DNA of 46,659 nucleotides from Marinobacter segnicrescens (GCF_900111555.1 NZ_FOHZ01000021.1:1-46659); one strand, 5' to 3'; positions 17,653 through 29,315 are shown, counted from the stretch's first letter. Translations and numbers: made by a program. The notes: a model not told the origin generated them from the sequence alone.

Positions 17653-18606
17653 ATGAGAGCAATAATAAAGCCACTTCTGGCAACAATCGTCTCAGGTACT
17701 TTAATCGCCGCAATCGCGCCGGGCGCGGTTGCGAACGAGGACTGGCAGACTTCCAAGTGGGGCGACGACGATACGATTGGTGCCGCCAATTACCTGTCCG
17801 CAGATCGTATCCTGGAAGCGACACGCCTGGTCACTGAAGGCAAGGCCTACTCCCTGGGTGTTGAGCTAAATCGTGACTTCCCTGCGTATGGCACGCGCTT
17901 CTTTGACATCACCGTGATGGAGCCCAGGGCCGGCGGTCAGGCTATCGGGCCAACCAAGCTGACCAGCACGGATGACGTTCTTCATACTTGGCTGGGCATT
18001 GGCAGTCAGATCGATGGCTTCGGCCACATCGGCATCGATCACAAACATTACAACGGGCTGGCAGCTGAGGACATCGTAGCTGTTGATGGCTTGAAGAAGC
18101 TGGGCACAGAAGGTATTCCTCCTATCGTCACCCGTGGCGTGCTTCTGGACATGACGAAACACTTCGGCCAGGACATGCTCACCGAGGGGCAGGGTTTCAA
18201 CCGCGAAGAAATCCGCGCTGCAGCGGAAGCCCAAGGTGTGAAGATTCAGGAGGGGGATGTAGTCCTCTTCCACACGGGCTGGCTCAGTCTGGTAGGGGAG
18301 GATAATGAACGATTTGGCAAGGCTCAGCCGGGACTAGGTGTCGATGGCGCTGAATATCTGGCTGATCAGGGCGTCGTTGCCATCGGTGCTGATAACTGGG
18401 GCCTGGAAGTCATCCCCTTTGAAGAAGGTACCGGCGTATTCGAAGTTCATCAGACCCTGCTGGCCAAGAATGGCGTCTATATTCTTGAAAACATGAATAC
18501 GGCTGAACTAGCCAAAGATAATGTGCATGAATTCATGTTCGTTCTGGGGCAACCCAAAGTTAAGGGTGCCGTACAGATGATGGTGAATCCGATAGCCATC
18601 AAGTGA
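17653..18606 (+). CDS. Exported cyclase-family protein (kynurenine-formamidase-like)
   Basis: This 317-residue protein has an N-terminal signal peptide, with probable cleavage after AVA at residue 27. It belongs to the cyclase/formamidase family, whose metal site is HxGTHxDxPxH; here the region reads GIGSQIDGFGHIG, so the second His is replaced by Gln while the Asp and last His remain, as in a periplasmic subfamily. It probably hydrolyses an amide or ester in the periplasm. GGAG stands seven bases before ATG. A terminator follows the gene. Confidence 0.8.
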   Translation: MRAIIKPLLATIVSGTLIAAIAPGAVANEDWQTSKWGDDDTIGAANYLSADRILEATRLVTEGKAYSLGVELNRDFPAYGTRFFDITVMEPRAGGQAIGPTKLTSTDDVLHTWLGIGSQIDGFGHIGIDHKHYNGLAAEDIVAVDGLKKLGTEGIPPIVTRGVLLDMTKHFGQDMLTEGQGFNREEIRAAAEAQGVKIQEGDVVLFHTGWLSLVGEDNERFGKAQPGLGVDGAEYLADQGVVAIGADNWGLEVIPFEEGTGVFEVHQTLLAKNGVYILENMNTAELAKDNVHEFMFVLGQPKVKGAVQMMVNPIAIK

Positions 18607-18633
18607 ATATTGAATTATAGGTGTTGCAGCGCA

Positions 18634-18661
18634 GGTCCCGTTCCTCGTGAGGAACGGGACC
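18634..18661 (+). terminator. Strong stem-loop terminator after the cyclase-family gene
   Basis: A 13-bp perfect inverted repeat, GGTCCCGTTCCTC with GAGGAACGGGACC, is separated by two bases (a four-base loop in practice). It lies 27 bp after the stop. There is no long T run; the stem may act in both directions, though the convergent SRAP gene ends 160 bp further on. Confidence 0.65.
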
Positions 18662-18820
18662 GTTGACTCAGTTCCAGGAAACAGACGTCCGCCGCGCTGA
18701 TCTATTTACGGTTGCAAAGTACTGGTTTAAGAAGCGTACCACAACCTGGATCTGGTCATTGCTCTCTCCTTTCACCCCCCAATCACTGGGTAGCGCCATT
18801 CTCTGGCTCTTTCTCAATGC

Positions 18821-19486
18821 CTAATCTGCCGGAAGCACTTCGCCCTCTGCGACGGGTTTCAGGTCCCTGGTACCCCTGACCGGCTCACACACCAACGGCG
18901 CCGGGATATGTGTCTTCATCAGGTGTGCAAAGGCATCGGTATGATGAAAGTCCGGGTCCAGCCACAGGTCGAAGTCCTCCGGCCGGAGCATCAACGGTAT
19001 GCTCGTGGGGTGAATGTGACTGAACCTCGGGTGTGGCGGCAAGGTGATGACGGTGAAAGAGCTCACCTGTTCCTCACCAAAATGCCACGACTGCCATAGC
19101 CCGGCCAGGGCGGTGGCCTCCCCCTGCGGGTGGATGTTGTAGACCTGCTTGCCCTGCCATTCATGGAAGCCGCTGACCGGCACAATACAGCGGTGGGAGG
19201 GATAGACCTTCTTCCAGAGCGGGCTGCTGGTGAGTCGGTCACTGCGCGCATTGAAGGTATGGAACTTCGGATTTGGCCGGTAGCCATGCCCCTCCGGCCG
19301 GGGCTCGATCAATAGCGACCAGATACCCGGTTCAAGGTAACGATCTCCACCAGCTTCCATAACAAACTCACCAATACCGCCCGGGGGGACGTTCAACTGG
19401 GGGCGCGGCGCAATGCCCGGCAAGCCCAGTTGCCCCATCAGTTCCTGGACCTCTGGCGAATCTGTGACGTTATAACGACCGCACAT
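18821..19486 (-). CDS. SOS response-associated peptidase (SRAP/YedK family)
   Basis: This 221-residue protein crosslinks to abasic sites in single-stranded DNA through its N-terminal cysteine and so shields them. Cys2 follows the initiator Met (MCGRYNVTD), and the active-site Asn (FHTFNARSD) and Glu (VSGFHEWQ) are present. The usual HDRMP motif reads HPTSIP here: the His is kept but the Arg is not. The gene ends the minus-strand run and starts 63 bp behind rnhB, in the place where dnaE would be expected in related genomes. Confidence 0.9.
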   Translation of the reverse strand: MCGRYNVTDSPEVQELMGQLGLPGIAPRPQLNVPPGGIGEFVMEAGGDRYLEPGIWSLLIEPRPEGHGYRPNPKFHTFNARSDRLTSSPLWKKVYPSHRCIVPVSGFHEWQGKQVYNIHPQGEATALAGLWQSWHFGEEQVSSFTVITLPPHPRFSHIHPTSIPLMLRPEDFDLWLDPDFHHTDAFAHLMKTHIPAPLVCEPVRGTRDLKPVAEGEVLPAD

Positions 19487-19549
19487 GGGCTGGCTTCCTG
19501 ACCAAGGTACACCGTGACACCCTGAGCTTACACCAGTCGGGGGGTGGTT

Positions 19550-20248
19550 TCAGACCTTCTCGAAAAGGTCCTCCGGCCAATGCAGTTCTTCCCCGTGGAT
19601 GTCAGCAATACCAGCCTGTTCACCCTGCCAGACCCCGAACGCCTCCAGTGCCTCCTGGACCGGGCGGAATGAGCGGCGATGAATGGGGGTGACGCCCTGG
19701 CGCTGTAATGCCTCCAGGTGTACGGGTGTGGGATAGCCTTTGTGGCCCGCCAGGCCATAGCCAGGATAGATTTCTTCCATGGCGACCATTTCCCGGTCAC
19801 GGGTAACCTTTGCCAGGATAGACGCAGCACTGATGGCGGCAACCCGGCCATCGCCCTTGATAACGGGTTCGGATGGCCAGTGCCAGTTGGGGCAGCGGTT
19901 GCCGTCTACCAGCACGTATTCCGGCGGGACGCATAGCCCCGCTACGGCACGCTCCATGGCCACGAGGGTGGCCTGGAATATGTTGAGGCGGTCGATCTCG
20001 TCCGCTTCGCAGCGGCCGAGGCTCCAGGCAGCAGCCTTTTCAATGATTTCGTCGTACAGCGCCTCCCTGCGCTTTTCGGTAAGTTTCTTGGAATCCGCCA
20101 GGCCCTTGATGGGACGGTCCGGGTGCAGTATGACGGCTGCAGTCACCACTGGCCCTGCAAGGGGACCGCGACCTACCTCGTCGACACCAGCCAGCTTCCA
20201 GCCCTGGTATTGGCATTCGAACGGAGGCAGTACAGCTTTAGCGGCCAT
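19550..20248 (-). CDS. rnhB: Ribonuclease HII
   Basis: This 232-residue enzyme removes ribonucleotides from DNA:RNA hybrids. Metal-binding residues are visible: Asp23 and Glu24 in [13 protein letters not shown], Asp115 in LVDGNRCP, and acidic residues in GDG and TRDRE. The start overlaps the lpxB stop by one base (TGATG), so it is translated from the lipid A operon transcript, as in most gammaproteobacteria. Confidence 0.97.
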   Translation of the reverse strand: MAAKAVLPPFECQYQGWKLAGVDEVGRGPLAGPVVTAAVILHPDRPIKGLADSKKLTEKRREALYDEIIEKAAAWSLGRCEADEIDRLNIFQATLVAMERAVAGLCVPPEYVLVDGNRCPNWHWPSEPVIKGDGRVAAISAASILAKVTRDREMVAMEEIYPGYGLAGHKGYPTPVHLEALQRQGVTPIHRRSFRPVQEALEAFGVWQGEQAGIADIHGEELHWPEDLFEKV

Positions 20249-21459
20249 CAGCGTCTTTCCTTTTCGATCAATGCGGACACCGCCTCGGCAGCACGCTCGT
20301 CAGCGTTGCGACGCAGCATGTGGTGCAAGCGAGTGAAGGCCTCATGCAGCCGCTCCCGCTCCGCTGGATTGTCCAGCCGCTCCAGTACGGCTGCAGCCAG
20401 TTTCTCTGGCGTGGCGTTATCCTGCAACAATTCCGGGACCAGTTCCTCCTGCGCGAGCAGGTTGGGCAGGGACACCCAGGGCACTTTCACCAGGCGAGAT
20501 ACCAACGCATAACTGAGGTTACTCAGGCGATAGCCCACCACCATGGGCTTTTTCAGCAGCATGGCTTCCAGGGTGGCGGTTCCGGAAGCCAGCAGAACGA
20601 CGTCTGCGGCCGCCATCACTTCCCTGGATCGGCCCCTGACCACTGTCAGCGGCAGTTTTACATCCAGGGCATCGGCCAATGCCCTGACCTGCACCTCCCT
20701 TTCACGATTTACGCAGGGCACCACCAACTGTAGGTCCGGGTGTACCGCCTGCAACTTTCGGGCAGTTTCCATGAAAAGGCCGCCCAGTCGTTCCACCTCC
20801 CCGGCCCGGCTGCCTGGCAGTATCGCCAACACTGGCTTGTCCTGGTCGAGCCCGAGGGCGTCCCGGGCACCGGCGGTGTCCACTTCCATCGACACACGCT
20901 CCGCCAAGGGATGGCCCACAAAGGCCACTGGCACCTGGTGTTCCTCATAGAAGCGGGCCTCGAAGGGCAGCAAGGTCAACATCAGGTCAACGGAGCGAGC
21001 GATACGAAAAATACGCTTCTGGCGCCAGGCCCAGACTGAGGGGCTGACGTAATGGGCGGTGGGTATGCCCGCCTTGCGGCAGCGCTCTTCCACACCCAGG
21101 GTAAAATCCGGTGAGTCGATGCCAATGACCACGTCCGGCGGCGTGGTCAGCAAGTAGTTCATCAGGCGGGCACGGATAGCAAACAGTTCACGCAGCCGGC
21201 CAAGCACCTCCACCAGTCCCATCACCGATAGACGCTCCATGGGAACCAGGGAATGAAAGCCTTCGGCAATCATTTCCTCGCCACCGATACCCACGAACCG
21301 GGCATTGGGATAGCGTTTGCGCAGGGAGCGAATCAGGCCAGACCCGAGAATATCCCCGGAGGCCTCGCCGGCCACCATGGCAATGGTGACCGGTGCCCGG
21401 TGAATAACCCCGGGCACCAACGAAGGCTGCTCAGTAACGGAAACGTCGGCGGAAGTCAC
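20248..21459 (-). CDS. lpxB: Lipid-A-disaccharide synthase
   Basis: This enzyme joins UDP-2,3-diacylglucosamine and lipid X into the lipid A disaccharide at the inner membrane. The GT-B family signature [18 protein letters not shown] starts the conserved region, followed by [24 protein letters not shown] and [15 protein letters not shown] 21459, nine bases after the lpxA stop, is preferred; the frame is open further upstream to 21540 but only as read-through of lpxA. That leaves an N-terminal tail of about 27 residues before the usual start of homology, so a later start is possible. Confidence 0.95.
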   Translation of the reverse strand: MTSADVSVTEQPSLVPGVIHRAPVTIAMVAGEASGDILGSGLIRSLRKRYPNARFVGIGGEEMIAEGFHSLVPMERLSVMGLVEVLGRLRELFAIRARLMNYLLTTPPDVVIGIDSPDFTLGVEERCRKAGIPTAHYVSPSVWAWRQKRIFRIARSVDLMLTLLPFEARFYEEHQVPVAFVGHPLAERVSMEVDTAGARDALGLDQDKPVLAILPGSRAGEVERLGGLFMETARKLQAVHPDLQLVVPCVNREREVQVRALADALDVKLPLTVVRGRSREVMAAADVVLLASGTATLEAMLLKKPMVVGYRLSNLSYALVSRLVKVPWVSLPNLLAQEELVPELLQDNATPEKLAAAVLERLDNPAERERLHEAFTRLHHMLRRNADERAAEAVSALIEKERR

Positions 21460-21467
21460 CGGACGAC

Positions 21468-22259
21468 CTAGCGGACGATGCCCCGGTCGGCGATGCGCAG
21501 GGACTCCATCAGGGGCTGCATTTCCGACAGGGAGGGCCACGCCTTCTCCAGCTCCTCAAGTGCCTGGGCTGTGGTGAGGCCCTGACGGTAGATAATCTTG
21601 TAGGCCCGGCGCAGCTCGGCCAGCACCTCCTTGCTGAAGCCACGACGACGCAACCCTTCGGTGTTGATGCCATGGGGGCTGGCCGACTGGCCACTGGCCA
21701 TCACGTAGGCGGGAATATCTTTCAGGACGATGCTGCCCCCGCCACTCATGCTGTGGGCCCCGATATGGCAGAACTGGTGCACCATGGTACCACCGCCGAG
21801 GATCGCCCAGTCGCCAATGGTTACGTGGCCAGCCAGGGTCGCACAGTTGGCCAGAATCGTGTTGTCACCAATCACGCAGTCATGGGCCACGTGGACATAG
21901 GCCATCAACAGGTTATCACTGCCGATACGGGTTTCGCCCCGGTCCTGCACCGTACCACGATGGATGGTGCAGCTCTCGCGGATAACGTTGTTGTCGCCAA
22001 TGACCAGGGTAGTCGGTTCGCCGGCGTACTTCTTGTCCTGGCAGTCCTCGCCCACACTGGCAAACTGGAATATGCGGTTGTTACGACCGATCACGGTCGG
22101 GCCCTTGATCACCACATGGGAATGCACCTCGGTGCCTTCACCGATCTCGACCCCCGGTCCGATGTAACTCCACGGCCCCACACTGACCCCGTCAGCCAGT
22201 TTGGCGGAAGGGTCAACGATTGCCTGGGGATGGACACCGGTCCAGTGCTTTTCAGTCAT
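21468..22259 (-). CDS. lpxA: UDP-N-acetylglucosamine acyltransferase
   Basis: This 263-residue left-handed beta-helix enzyme makes the first step of lipid A synthesis, transferring a hydroxyacyl chain from ACP. Hexapeptide repeats run through residues 10-180, with catalytic His126 in VHVAHDCVIG and the helical C-terminal domain after residue 190. ATG 22259 overlaps the fabZ stop by one base; a TTG one codon upstream is less likely. Confidence 0.97.
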   Translation of the reverse strand: MTEKHWTGVHPQAIVDPSAKLADGVSVGPWSYIGPGVEIGEGTEVHSHVVIKGPTVIGRNNRIFQFASVGEDCQDKKYAGEPTTLVIGDNNVIRESCTIHRGTVQDRGETRIGSDNLLMAYVHVAHDCVIGDNTILANCATLAGHVTIGDWAILGGGTMVHQFCHIGAHSMSGGGSIVLKDIPAYVMASGQSASPHGINTEGLRRRGFSKEVLAELRRAYKIIYRQGLTTAQALEELEKAWPSLSEMQPLMESLRIADRGIVR

Positions 22260-22696
22260 CAAGCGTCTCTCTCGGCCGACATGACTTCTGCAACACAGAC
22301 TACCTCGCCATCCACCAGCGCGCGACAGTCAAATTTCCAGATGCCATGCTTGTTGGACAACAGGGTAGACTCCAGCCGCAGCTGATCTCCCGGCACGACC
22401 GGACGCTTGAAACGGGCCTTGTTGGAACCCGCCAGCAGGTGGATAGAACCATCCGCGGCAGAGCGACCCGCGGTAACATAGCCGAGGATACCCGAGACCT
22501 GGGCCATGGCTTCGATGATCAGCACACCGGGCATAATGGGCTTACCCGGGAAGTGGCCGGTAAAGAACGGCTCATTGAAGGTCACATTCTTGTAACCGGC
22601 AATGGACTTGCCGGCTTCCACTTCCACCACTCGATCCACCAGCAGGAAGGGGTATCGGTGTGGCAGAAAGTTCATTATTTCATCAATTTGCATCAT
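22259..22696 (-). CDS. fabZ: 3-hydroxyacyl-ACP dehydratase FabZ
   Basis: This 145-residue hot-dog enzyme dehydrates 3-hydroxyacyl-ACP in fatty acid synthesis and competes with LpxA and LpxD for the same substrate pool. [12 protein letters not shown] is present, with catalytic His48 in [12 protein letters not shown] and Glu62 in IIEAMAQ. The stop overlaps the lpxA start. ATG 22696 is one of two tandem ATGs. Confidence 0.97.
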   Translation of the reverse strand: MMQIDEIMNFLPHRYPFLLVDRVVEVEAGKSIAGYKNVTFNEPFFTGHFPGKPIMPGVLIIEAMAQVSGILGYVTAGRSAADGSIHLLAGSNKARFKRPVVPGDQLRLESTLLSNKHGIWKFDCRALVDGEVVCVAEVMSAERDA

Positions 22697-22708
22697 CGGG
22701 TATTGGCC

Positions 22709-23734
22709 TCAGCCCTCAATTATCTTTTCCAGTTCCTTCAACCGGCGCGCCATGGCGTCCAGCTGTCTGAAGCGAGCAGCGTTCTTGCGCCATTCGCGAT
22801 TGGTCATGTGACCAGTACCGGAGGAGTACACCCCCGGCTCACGGATATCTCCGGTAACCAGCGACATGCCCGTTACCTGTACGCCATCGGCAATGGTCAG
22901 GTGGCCACTGATTCCGGCAGCGCCACCAAACATGCAGTGGCTGCCGATGCGGGTACTGCCGGCAATACCGACCTTACCCGCCATGGCGCTGTGATCGCCA
23001 ATCTGGACGTTGTGGGCGATCTGCACCAGGTTGTCGAGCTTGACGCCGTTGCCCAGGCGGGTATCGTCCAGGGCACCCCGGTCAATGGCTGTGTTAGCGC
23101 CCACTTCCACGTCGTCCCCCAGGGTCACGCCGCCTATCTGGGCGATGCGGTGCCAGGCACCCTTGTGAACGGCAAAGCCAAACCCGTCAGAACCGATCAC
23201 GGCGCCGCTGAGGATATGGCAACGCTTGCCCATGGTGACACCGTGGGCCAGGGTAACCCGCGGACGCAGTATACTCTGGTCACCGATCACACAACCGGCG
23301 CCAATAATGGAGTGAGCGCCAACGACCACCCCATCACCCAGCCTGACGCCTGCTTCGATGACCACGTAGGGTCCAATGCTGGCACTGGCAGGGACCGTCA
23401 CCGACTCATCGATAATCGCCGTGGGGTGCACCCCGACCACCGGCGCCGGTGACGTATCAAACTCGTGGCTGATACGAGCGTACCCAAGGTAGGGATCGTC
23501 CAGTACCAGGACATTGGTCGGTACCTTGTCGGCCATGGCCGGGGAAACCAGTACCGCCCCTGCCCGGGTGCGTTCCAGGTAACGACCGTAGGAGGGATTG
23601 GCCAGAAAGCTCAGCTGATCCGGCTGCGCCGCCTCCAGTGTCGCCAACCCGGTAATGACCAGGTGCGGGTCACCCCTGAGTTCGGCACCCAGTGCACTGG
23701 CAATCTCCCCGAGCGTGATGGTCCTGGCAGGCAT
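22709..23734 (-). CDS. lpxD: UDP-3-O-(3-hydroxyacyl)glucosamine N-acyltransferase
   Basis: This 341-residue enzyme performs the third lipid A step. It has the N-terminal uridine-binding domain ([15 protein letters not shown]), long hexapeptide repeats, the catalytic His in [10 protein letters not shown] near residue 240, and the C-terminal helix. One base separates it from the skp stop and 12 from fabZ. Confidence 0.97.
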   Translation of the reverse strand: MPARTITLGEIASALGAELRGDPHLVITGLATLEAAQPDQLSFLANPSYGRYLERTRAGAVLVSPAMADKVPTNVLVLDDPYLGYARISHEFDTSPAPVVGVHPTAIIDESVTVPASASIGPYVVIEAGVRLGDGVVVGAHSIIGAGCVIGDQSILRPRVTLAHGVTMGKRCHILSGAVIGSDGFGFAVHKGAWHRIAQIGGVTLGDDVEVGANTAIDRGALDDTRLGNGVKLDNLVQIAHNVQIGDHSAMAGKVGIAGSTRIGSHCMFGGAAGISGHLTIADGVQVTGMSLVTGDIREPGVYSSGTGHMTNREWRKNAARFRQLDAMARRLKELEKIIEG

Positions 23735-23735
23735 A

Positions 23736-24263
23736 TTACTGATTCAGCTTTTCCAGCAGTTGTTCGGTCAGGTTCAGTTCCGGCTTGACCGAAACCACTG
23801 CCTCGGAAGGCAGGATGATATCCAGGTCGTGTTCTTCCATCAGCGCTTTCACGGCGGCATCGACTTCCGGACGCGCCTGGTCCAGGAACGCCTGCTTACG
23901 GCTATTCAGCGTCTGATCCAGCTGCTGCTTCTGGCGAGTGAACGCCTCTGCCTTTTGCTGGAACTCGGCCGTCAGCTGCTGGCGCTCGCTTTCGTTCATC
24001 ATGGCACCGTCTTTCTGCAGGCGTTCCTGCAGCCGGCGGGCCTCCTGCTGGGCCTCACGAACCTGGGCCTCGGTACCGGAGAACTCCTGCTCCAGCTGAT
24101 CACTGAATGCCCGCGCATCGTCAGACGAAAACAACGCCTGGCGCAGGTCAACCACGCCGATACGGGTTTCCGCCAGGGCTGGCATAGCCATCACCAGCGC
24201 CACGGCAGCCACAAACACTCGCACACCCGGCGCACACTTCACGAATTTCCTGAATCCAGCCAT
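23736..24263 (-). CDS. skp: Periplasmic chaperone Skp/OmpH
   Basis: This 175-residue protein has a signal peptide (cleavage after PALA, residue 31) and a long charged coiled coil (about 65-140), the tentacles that hold unfolded outer-membrane proteins for BamA. AGGAGGT stands just before ATG 24263; the longer frame to 24455 is not coding. bamA precedes it by 97 bp. Confidence 0.95.
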   Translation of the reverse strand: MAGFRKFVKCAPGVRVFVAAVALVMAMPALAETRIGVVDLRQALFSSDDARAFSDQLEQEFSGTEAQVREAQQEARRLQERLQKDGAMMNESERQQLTAEFQQKAEAFTRQKQQLDQTLNSRKQAFLDQARPEVDAAVKALMEEHDLDIILPSEAVVSVKPELNLTEQLLEKLNQ

Positions 24264-24360
24264 TGTGTTACCTCCTGTCCTGCCATGCGGTTTCCACGCT
24301 CTTTTTGCCTGAAAAGCCACCTCATTGCTGAGACCGCGATCGCCCCATGGCATGCGGTCG

Positions 24361-26679
24361 TCAGAAACTCTGTCCCAGCGAGAACTGGAATATCTGGGTC
24401 TCATCACCGCTCTTGTCGGTAATTGGCTTCGCCAGGCTGAACGCCAGCGGGCCAACTACGGTAATCCACTGGAAGCCGACACCTACCGAGGCGCGGATTT
24501 CACCAAACTCCGGGTCAAAGCCGCGGGCCGTGTCAAACACCTGGCCGGCGTCCAGGAAGAATGCCGTGCGCATGCTGCGGGTGTCGCCGGCAAACGGGGT
24601 CGGTACGATCAGCTCCAGGCTGCCCTCCGTGAGGACGTTACCGCCAAACGGGTCATCATCGTCGGTCCAGGTCTTGTTGGTATCGACACGGTTACCCAGG
24701 GAGTTGGCCTCGAAGCCCCTTACCGAGCCATAACCGCCAGCATAGAAGTGCTCATAGAACGGCATCTGGGAGCGGTCACCGTAACCATCACCGTAACCCA
24801 GTTCGCCACGGGCACGGATAGCCCAGGTTTCCTGCTCATTCAGCGGCCAGAAGCTGTCTCCCCGATAACGCAGCTTATAGAAGGTCAGGTCACTGCCCGG
24901 CACTGCCACATCGGCCGACAGCGTATGGCTGTAACCATCCGTGGGCAGCATGCCCCGGTTAAGGGTGCTGCGGCGCCACGAACCAGTGAGGAAGTAGTTG
25001 TTGAAGTCGTTGCCTTCTTCCTCGATAAAGCGCAGCACCTCGTCTGCGGTGTAATCACCGGGCTTGATCTTCGACAGGGTATAGCCCACCCCGAAATTCA
25101 GGCGGGTGAAGCGGTCGATGGGATAACCGAAGGTCAGGCGACCGCCGTATTCGTCCAGCAGGTAGGAGGATATGTCCTGCTCCTCAAAGTCCGTCTCCCG
25201 GGCGAACAGGCTGAAGCCCCGGCTGACGCCGTCCACGGTGTAGTAGGGATCTTCGTAGGAGAAGTTGGCGCTCTTGATGGAATCGCTCACGTTGGCGCCA
25301 ATGGACACCCGCTTGCCTGTGCCGAAAAAGTTGTTCTCGGAAATATTCGCCCCCAGGATGACCCCGGAAACCTGGGAGAATCCGATAGAGGCAGACAGAC
25401 TGCCGGTAGGCTGCTCTTCGACGCTGTAGTTAACATCCACCAGGTCGTCCGAGCCGGGCACCGGTATGGTATCTACAGAAACGGAACGGAAATACCCAAG
25501 GCGCTCCAGCTGGTCCTTGGAGAACTCGATGCGGTCGGTGGAGGCCACCCCGCCTTCCATTTGGGTCATTTCCTGGCGCAGGACCTCGTCCTTGGTGGTT
25601 ACGTTGCCGGTGAAGTTGATACGACGCACATAGGTACGCTTGCCCGGCTCCACATAGAAGGTCACAGCCGCGGTGTCTTCCGAGTCTGACTCGGGAATGG
25701 CGTTGACGTTGGCAAAGGTGTAGCCCTCACGCCCAAGCCGGCGGGACAGACGCTCGGAAGTGGCAGTCAGCTCTGAGCGGGAGAGCACATCCCCCGGCTC
25801 CAGCTCGATCAGCTCACGCAGTTCTTCCTCACCGACAATCAGCTCACCACGCAACTGAATATCAGAAATCGTGTACTGACGGCCTTCATTCACAGAGACC
25901 GCCACAAAGACATCCTGCTTGTCCGGCGAAATGGACACCTGGCTGGACTCGATATTGAAGTCCAGGTAGCCCTGATCAAGGTAATGGGAGCGCAGGGATT
26001 CCAGGTCACCGCTCAGGCGTTCGCGGGCATACTTGTCCTTGCTGGTAAGGGAGTTCCACCAGCTGCTGGTGCGCAGTTCAAACAGGTCCAGCAATTCCTC
26101 GTCAGAGAAGGCATCGTTCCCCACGATGTTGATATGGCGGATGGCGGCGACGTCGCCTTCGTTAATATCCAGGCGAATAGCAACCCGGTTACGGGGCAGC
26201 TCCTCTGCGTTGGCCTTCACCCGCGCATTGTAACGGCCCTGCCCAACGTAGGAGCGCAAAATCTCCAGTTCAAGTCGCTCCAGGGTGGCCCGGCGGAACA
26301 CCTGTCCTTCCTGCATGCCGGCACCGGAGAGTGCATCCATCAGCACATCGGTTTCGATGTTCTTGTTGCCCTCGATATCAATGGAGGCAATGGCAGGCCG
26401 CTCCTGGACCTCCAGGATCAGGGTGCCGTTGTCACGGTAGGCTTCGATGTCGGTGAAAAGACCCGTCTTGAACAGGGTACGAATGGCCTCGGCCAGCTCC
26501 TGTTCACTGAGGGATTCGCCAATATCGACAGGAAACGCCGAAAACACGTTACCGGCCGAAACCCGCTGCAGGCCTTCGACTTCGATATCCGCCACCGTAA
26601 ATTCCTGTGCCGTGGCCGGCTGGCTGGCCATACCGGCAAGGGCAAGACCAATCGCTGCACCCAGTAAAGAACGTCTCAT
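24361..26679 (-). CDS. bamA: Outer-membrane protein assembly factor BamA
   Basis: This 772-residue protein has a signal peptide (cleavage after ATA, residue 24), five POTRA domains to about residue 425, and a 16-strand barrel that inserts beta-barrel proteins into the outer membrane. The barrel motif GSVRGFEANSLG is visible, and the chain ends in the aromatic C-terminal signature FQFSLGQSF. Confidence 0.97.
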   Translation of the reverse strand: MRRSLLGAAIGLALAGMASQPATAQEFTVADIEVEGLQRVSAGNVFSAFPVDIGESLSEQELAEAIRTLFKTGLFTDIEAYRDNGTLILEVQERPAIASIDIEGNKNIETDVLMDALSGAGMQEGQVFRRATLERLELEILRSYVGQGRYNARVKANAEELPRNRVAIRLDINEGDVAAIRHINIVGNDAFSDEELLDLFELRTSSWWNSLTSKDKYARERLSGDLESLRSHYLDQGYLDFNIESSQVSISPDKQDVFVAVSVNEGRQYTISDIQLRGELIVGEEELRELIELEPGDVLSRSELTATSERLSRRLGREGYTFANVNAIPESDSEDTAAVTFYVEPGKRTYVRRINFTGNVTTKDEVLRQEMTQMEGGVASTDRIEFSKDQLERLGYFRSVSVDTIPVPGSDDLVDVNYSVEEQPTGSLSASIGFSQVSGVILGANISENNFFGTGKRVSIGANVSDSIKSANFSYEDPYYTVDGVSRGFSLFARETDFEEQDISSYLLDEYGGRLTFGYPIDRFTRLNFGVGYTLSKIKPGDYTADEVLRFIEEEGNDFNNYFLTGSWRRSTLNRGMLPTDGYSHTLSADVAVPGSDLTFYKLRYRGDSFWPLNEQETWAIRARGELGYGDGYGDRSQMPFYEHFYAGGYGSVRGFEANSLGNRVDTNKTWTDDDDPFGGNVLTEGSLELIVPTPFAGDTRSMRTAFFLDAGQVFDTARGFDPEFGEIRASVGVGFQWITVVGPLAFSLAKPITDKSGDETQIFQFSLGQSF

Positions 26680-26722
26680 TCAGTCAGATCGCCTGTTTAT
26701 GCGCGTAAGGAGCTCGCAATTC

Positions 26723-28072
26723 TCACAACCGCATCAGGTCGTTGTAAAGAGCAAACACCATTAAAGTCAGAATCATGGCCATACCGATCCGCAATCCCAG
26801 TGCCTGTACCTGCTCGGAGAGCGGGCGCCGGCGGATGGCCTCGATGGTGTAATAAACTATGTGCCCGCCGTCCAACACCGGTATGGGCAGCAGGTTGAGA
26901 ATGCCCAGACTGACACTCAGATAGGCCAGGAAACGGACAAAGTCCTCAAACCCGGAGCTGACGCTGGCCTCTGCTACCCGGGCAATGGTGATCGGCCCAC
27001 TGAGATTGGTTGGCGACAGCAGGCCGGTAATCATCTTTTGTATCGCCACCAGGGTCAACCGGGTATCGGACCAGGTTTCCGAAAATGCGTTGGGAATCGC
27101 CGCCAGCGGCCCGTAACGAACCTCCCGCAGCATGTTATCCGGCCAGCTGACCTGGGCCACACCGGCACCCACATAACCCTGCTCGACACCCTCCACCTCT
27201 CGAACAGCGGGGGTAACCTGCAGGGTCAGGGTGTCATCACCACGCCGGACCCGCAGCTCCAGGGATTTTTCGGGTGACTGCTGGATCACTTCCACCAGTG
27301 CAAACCAGTCTGCTACCGGCTCGCCATTGGCTGCGAGCACCCGGTCGCCTTCCTGTAGTCCCGCTGCCTCTGCACGTCCGCCGCTGACAACCTGCCCGAT
27401 TTGCGCCGGTACATTCGGACGCAGCGGACTCAGGCCAAACTGGCCAAGAGGATCGGGATTATCGTCCGGCAGCTGCCAGCCGTTCAGCGTGGTGGTCAGT
27501 GTACGCTCGCCCTGACCGTCGCTGATGGTGAAGCTGACTTCGTCCTGCTCACCGGCCCGCTCCAGCAGGCGCATATTGATGTCCCGCCAGGACGTCACGC
27601 TCCGGCCGTCCACCTGGTGAATTTCCATGCCGGACCGGAGCCCCATACGGTCTGCAATGGAGCCTTCGGCAATCTCGCCGGTCACCGGCGCGACCGTGGT
27701 GAAGCCCACCACGCTGAGCAGCCAGTAGGCAGCAATGGCAAAGATAAAGTTGGCGGCAGGACCCGCGGCAGCAATGGCGATACGCTGCCCTGGTGGTTTT
27801 GAGGTAAATGCCTCATGAAGCTGGTCGTCCGGCACTGGCCCTTCCCGCTCGTCCAGCATCTTGACGTAGCCGCCAAGGGGAATGGCCGCAATCGCAAACT
27901 CGGTGCCATGGCGGTCATAGCGCGACCAGATGGGATTGCCGAAGCCCACCGAAAAACGCAGCACCCGCACACCACACTTGCGGGCCACCCAGAAGTGGCC
28001 GAACTCATGGATGGTCACCAGGATGCCGAGGGTGACGATCAGCGCCAGTACTGTCTGCAGAATGTCCAACAT
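26723..28072 (-). CDS. rseP: Site-2 protease RseP
   Basis: This 449-residue intramembrane zinc protease cleaves the anti-sigma factor RseA in the sigma-E envelope stress response. HEFGH at 22-26 gives the zinc ligands, and Asp401 in the PVLDGGH motif the third. Two PDZ domains lie between the transmembrane helices. ATG 28072 is chosen because it gives the standard N-terminus; upstream codons are dxr-side overlap. Confidence 0.96.
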   Translation of the reverse strand: MLDILQTVLALIVTLGILVTIHEFGHFWVARKCGVRVLRFSVGFGNPIWSRYDRHGTEFAIAAIPLGGYVKMLDEREGPVPDDQLHEAFTSKPPGQRIAIAAAGPAANFIFAIAAYWLLSVVGFTTVAPVTGEIAEGSIADRMGLRSGMEIHQVDGRSVTSWRDINMRLLERAGEQDEVSFTISDGQGERTLTTTLNGWQLPDDNPDPLGQFGLSPLRPNVPAQIGQVVSGGRAEAAGLQEGDRVLAANGEPVADWFALVEVIQQSPEKSLELRVRRGDDTLTLQVTPAVREVEGVEQGYVGAGVAQVSWPDNMLREVRYGPLAAIPNAFSETWSDTRLTLVAIQKMITGLLSPTNLSGPITIARVAEASVSSGFEDFVRFLAYLSVSLGILNLLPIPVLDGGHIVYYTIEAIRRRPLSEQVQALGLRIGMAMILTLMVFALYNDLMRL

Positions 28073-28103
28073 GGTGTCAGGGTGGCCTCCGGCCGTTACA
28101 ACG

Positions 28104-29311
<1,208 letters not shown>

Positions 29312-29315
<4 letters not shown>

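Noticed and set aside
22220..23452. A 410-codon plus-strand open frame across fabZ and lpxD
   Set aside because: It is antisense to well-supported lipid A genes and has no ribosome site or recognisable product.
24325..25689. A 454-codon plus-strand open frame inside bamA
   Set aside because: It is antisense to the barrel half of bamA; long reverse frames are expected at this GC content.
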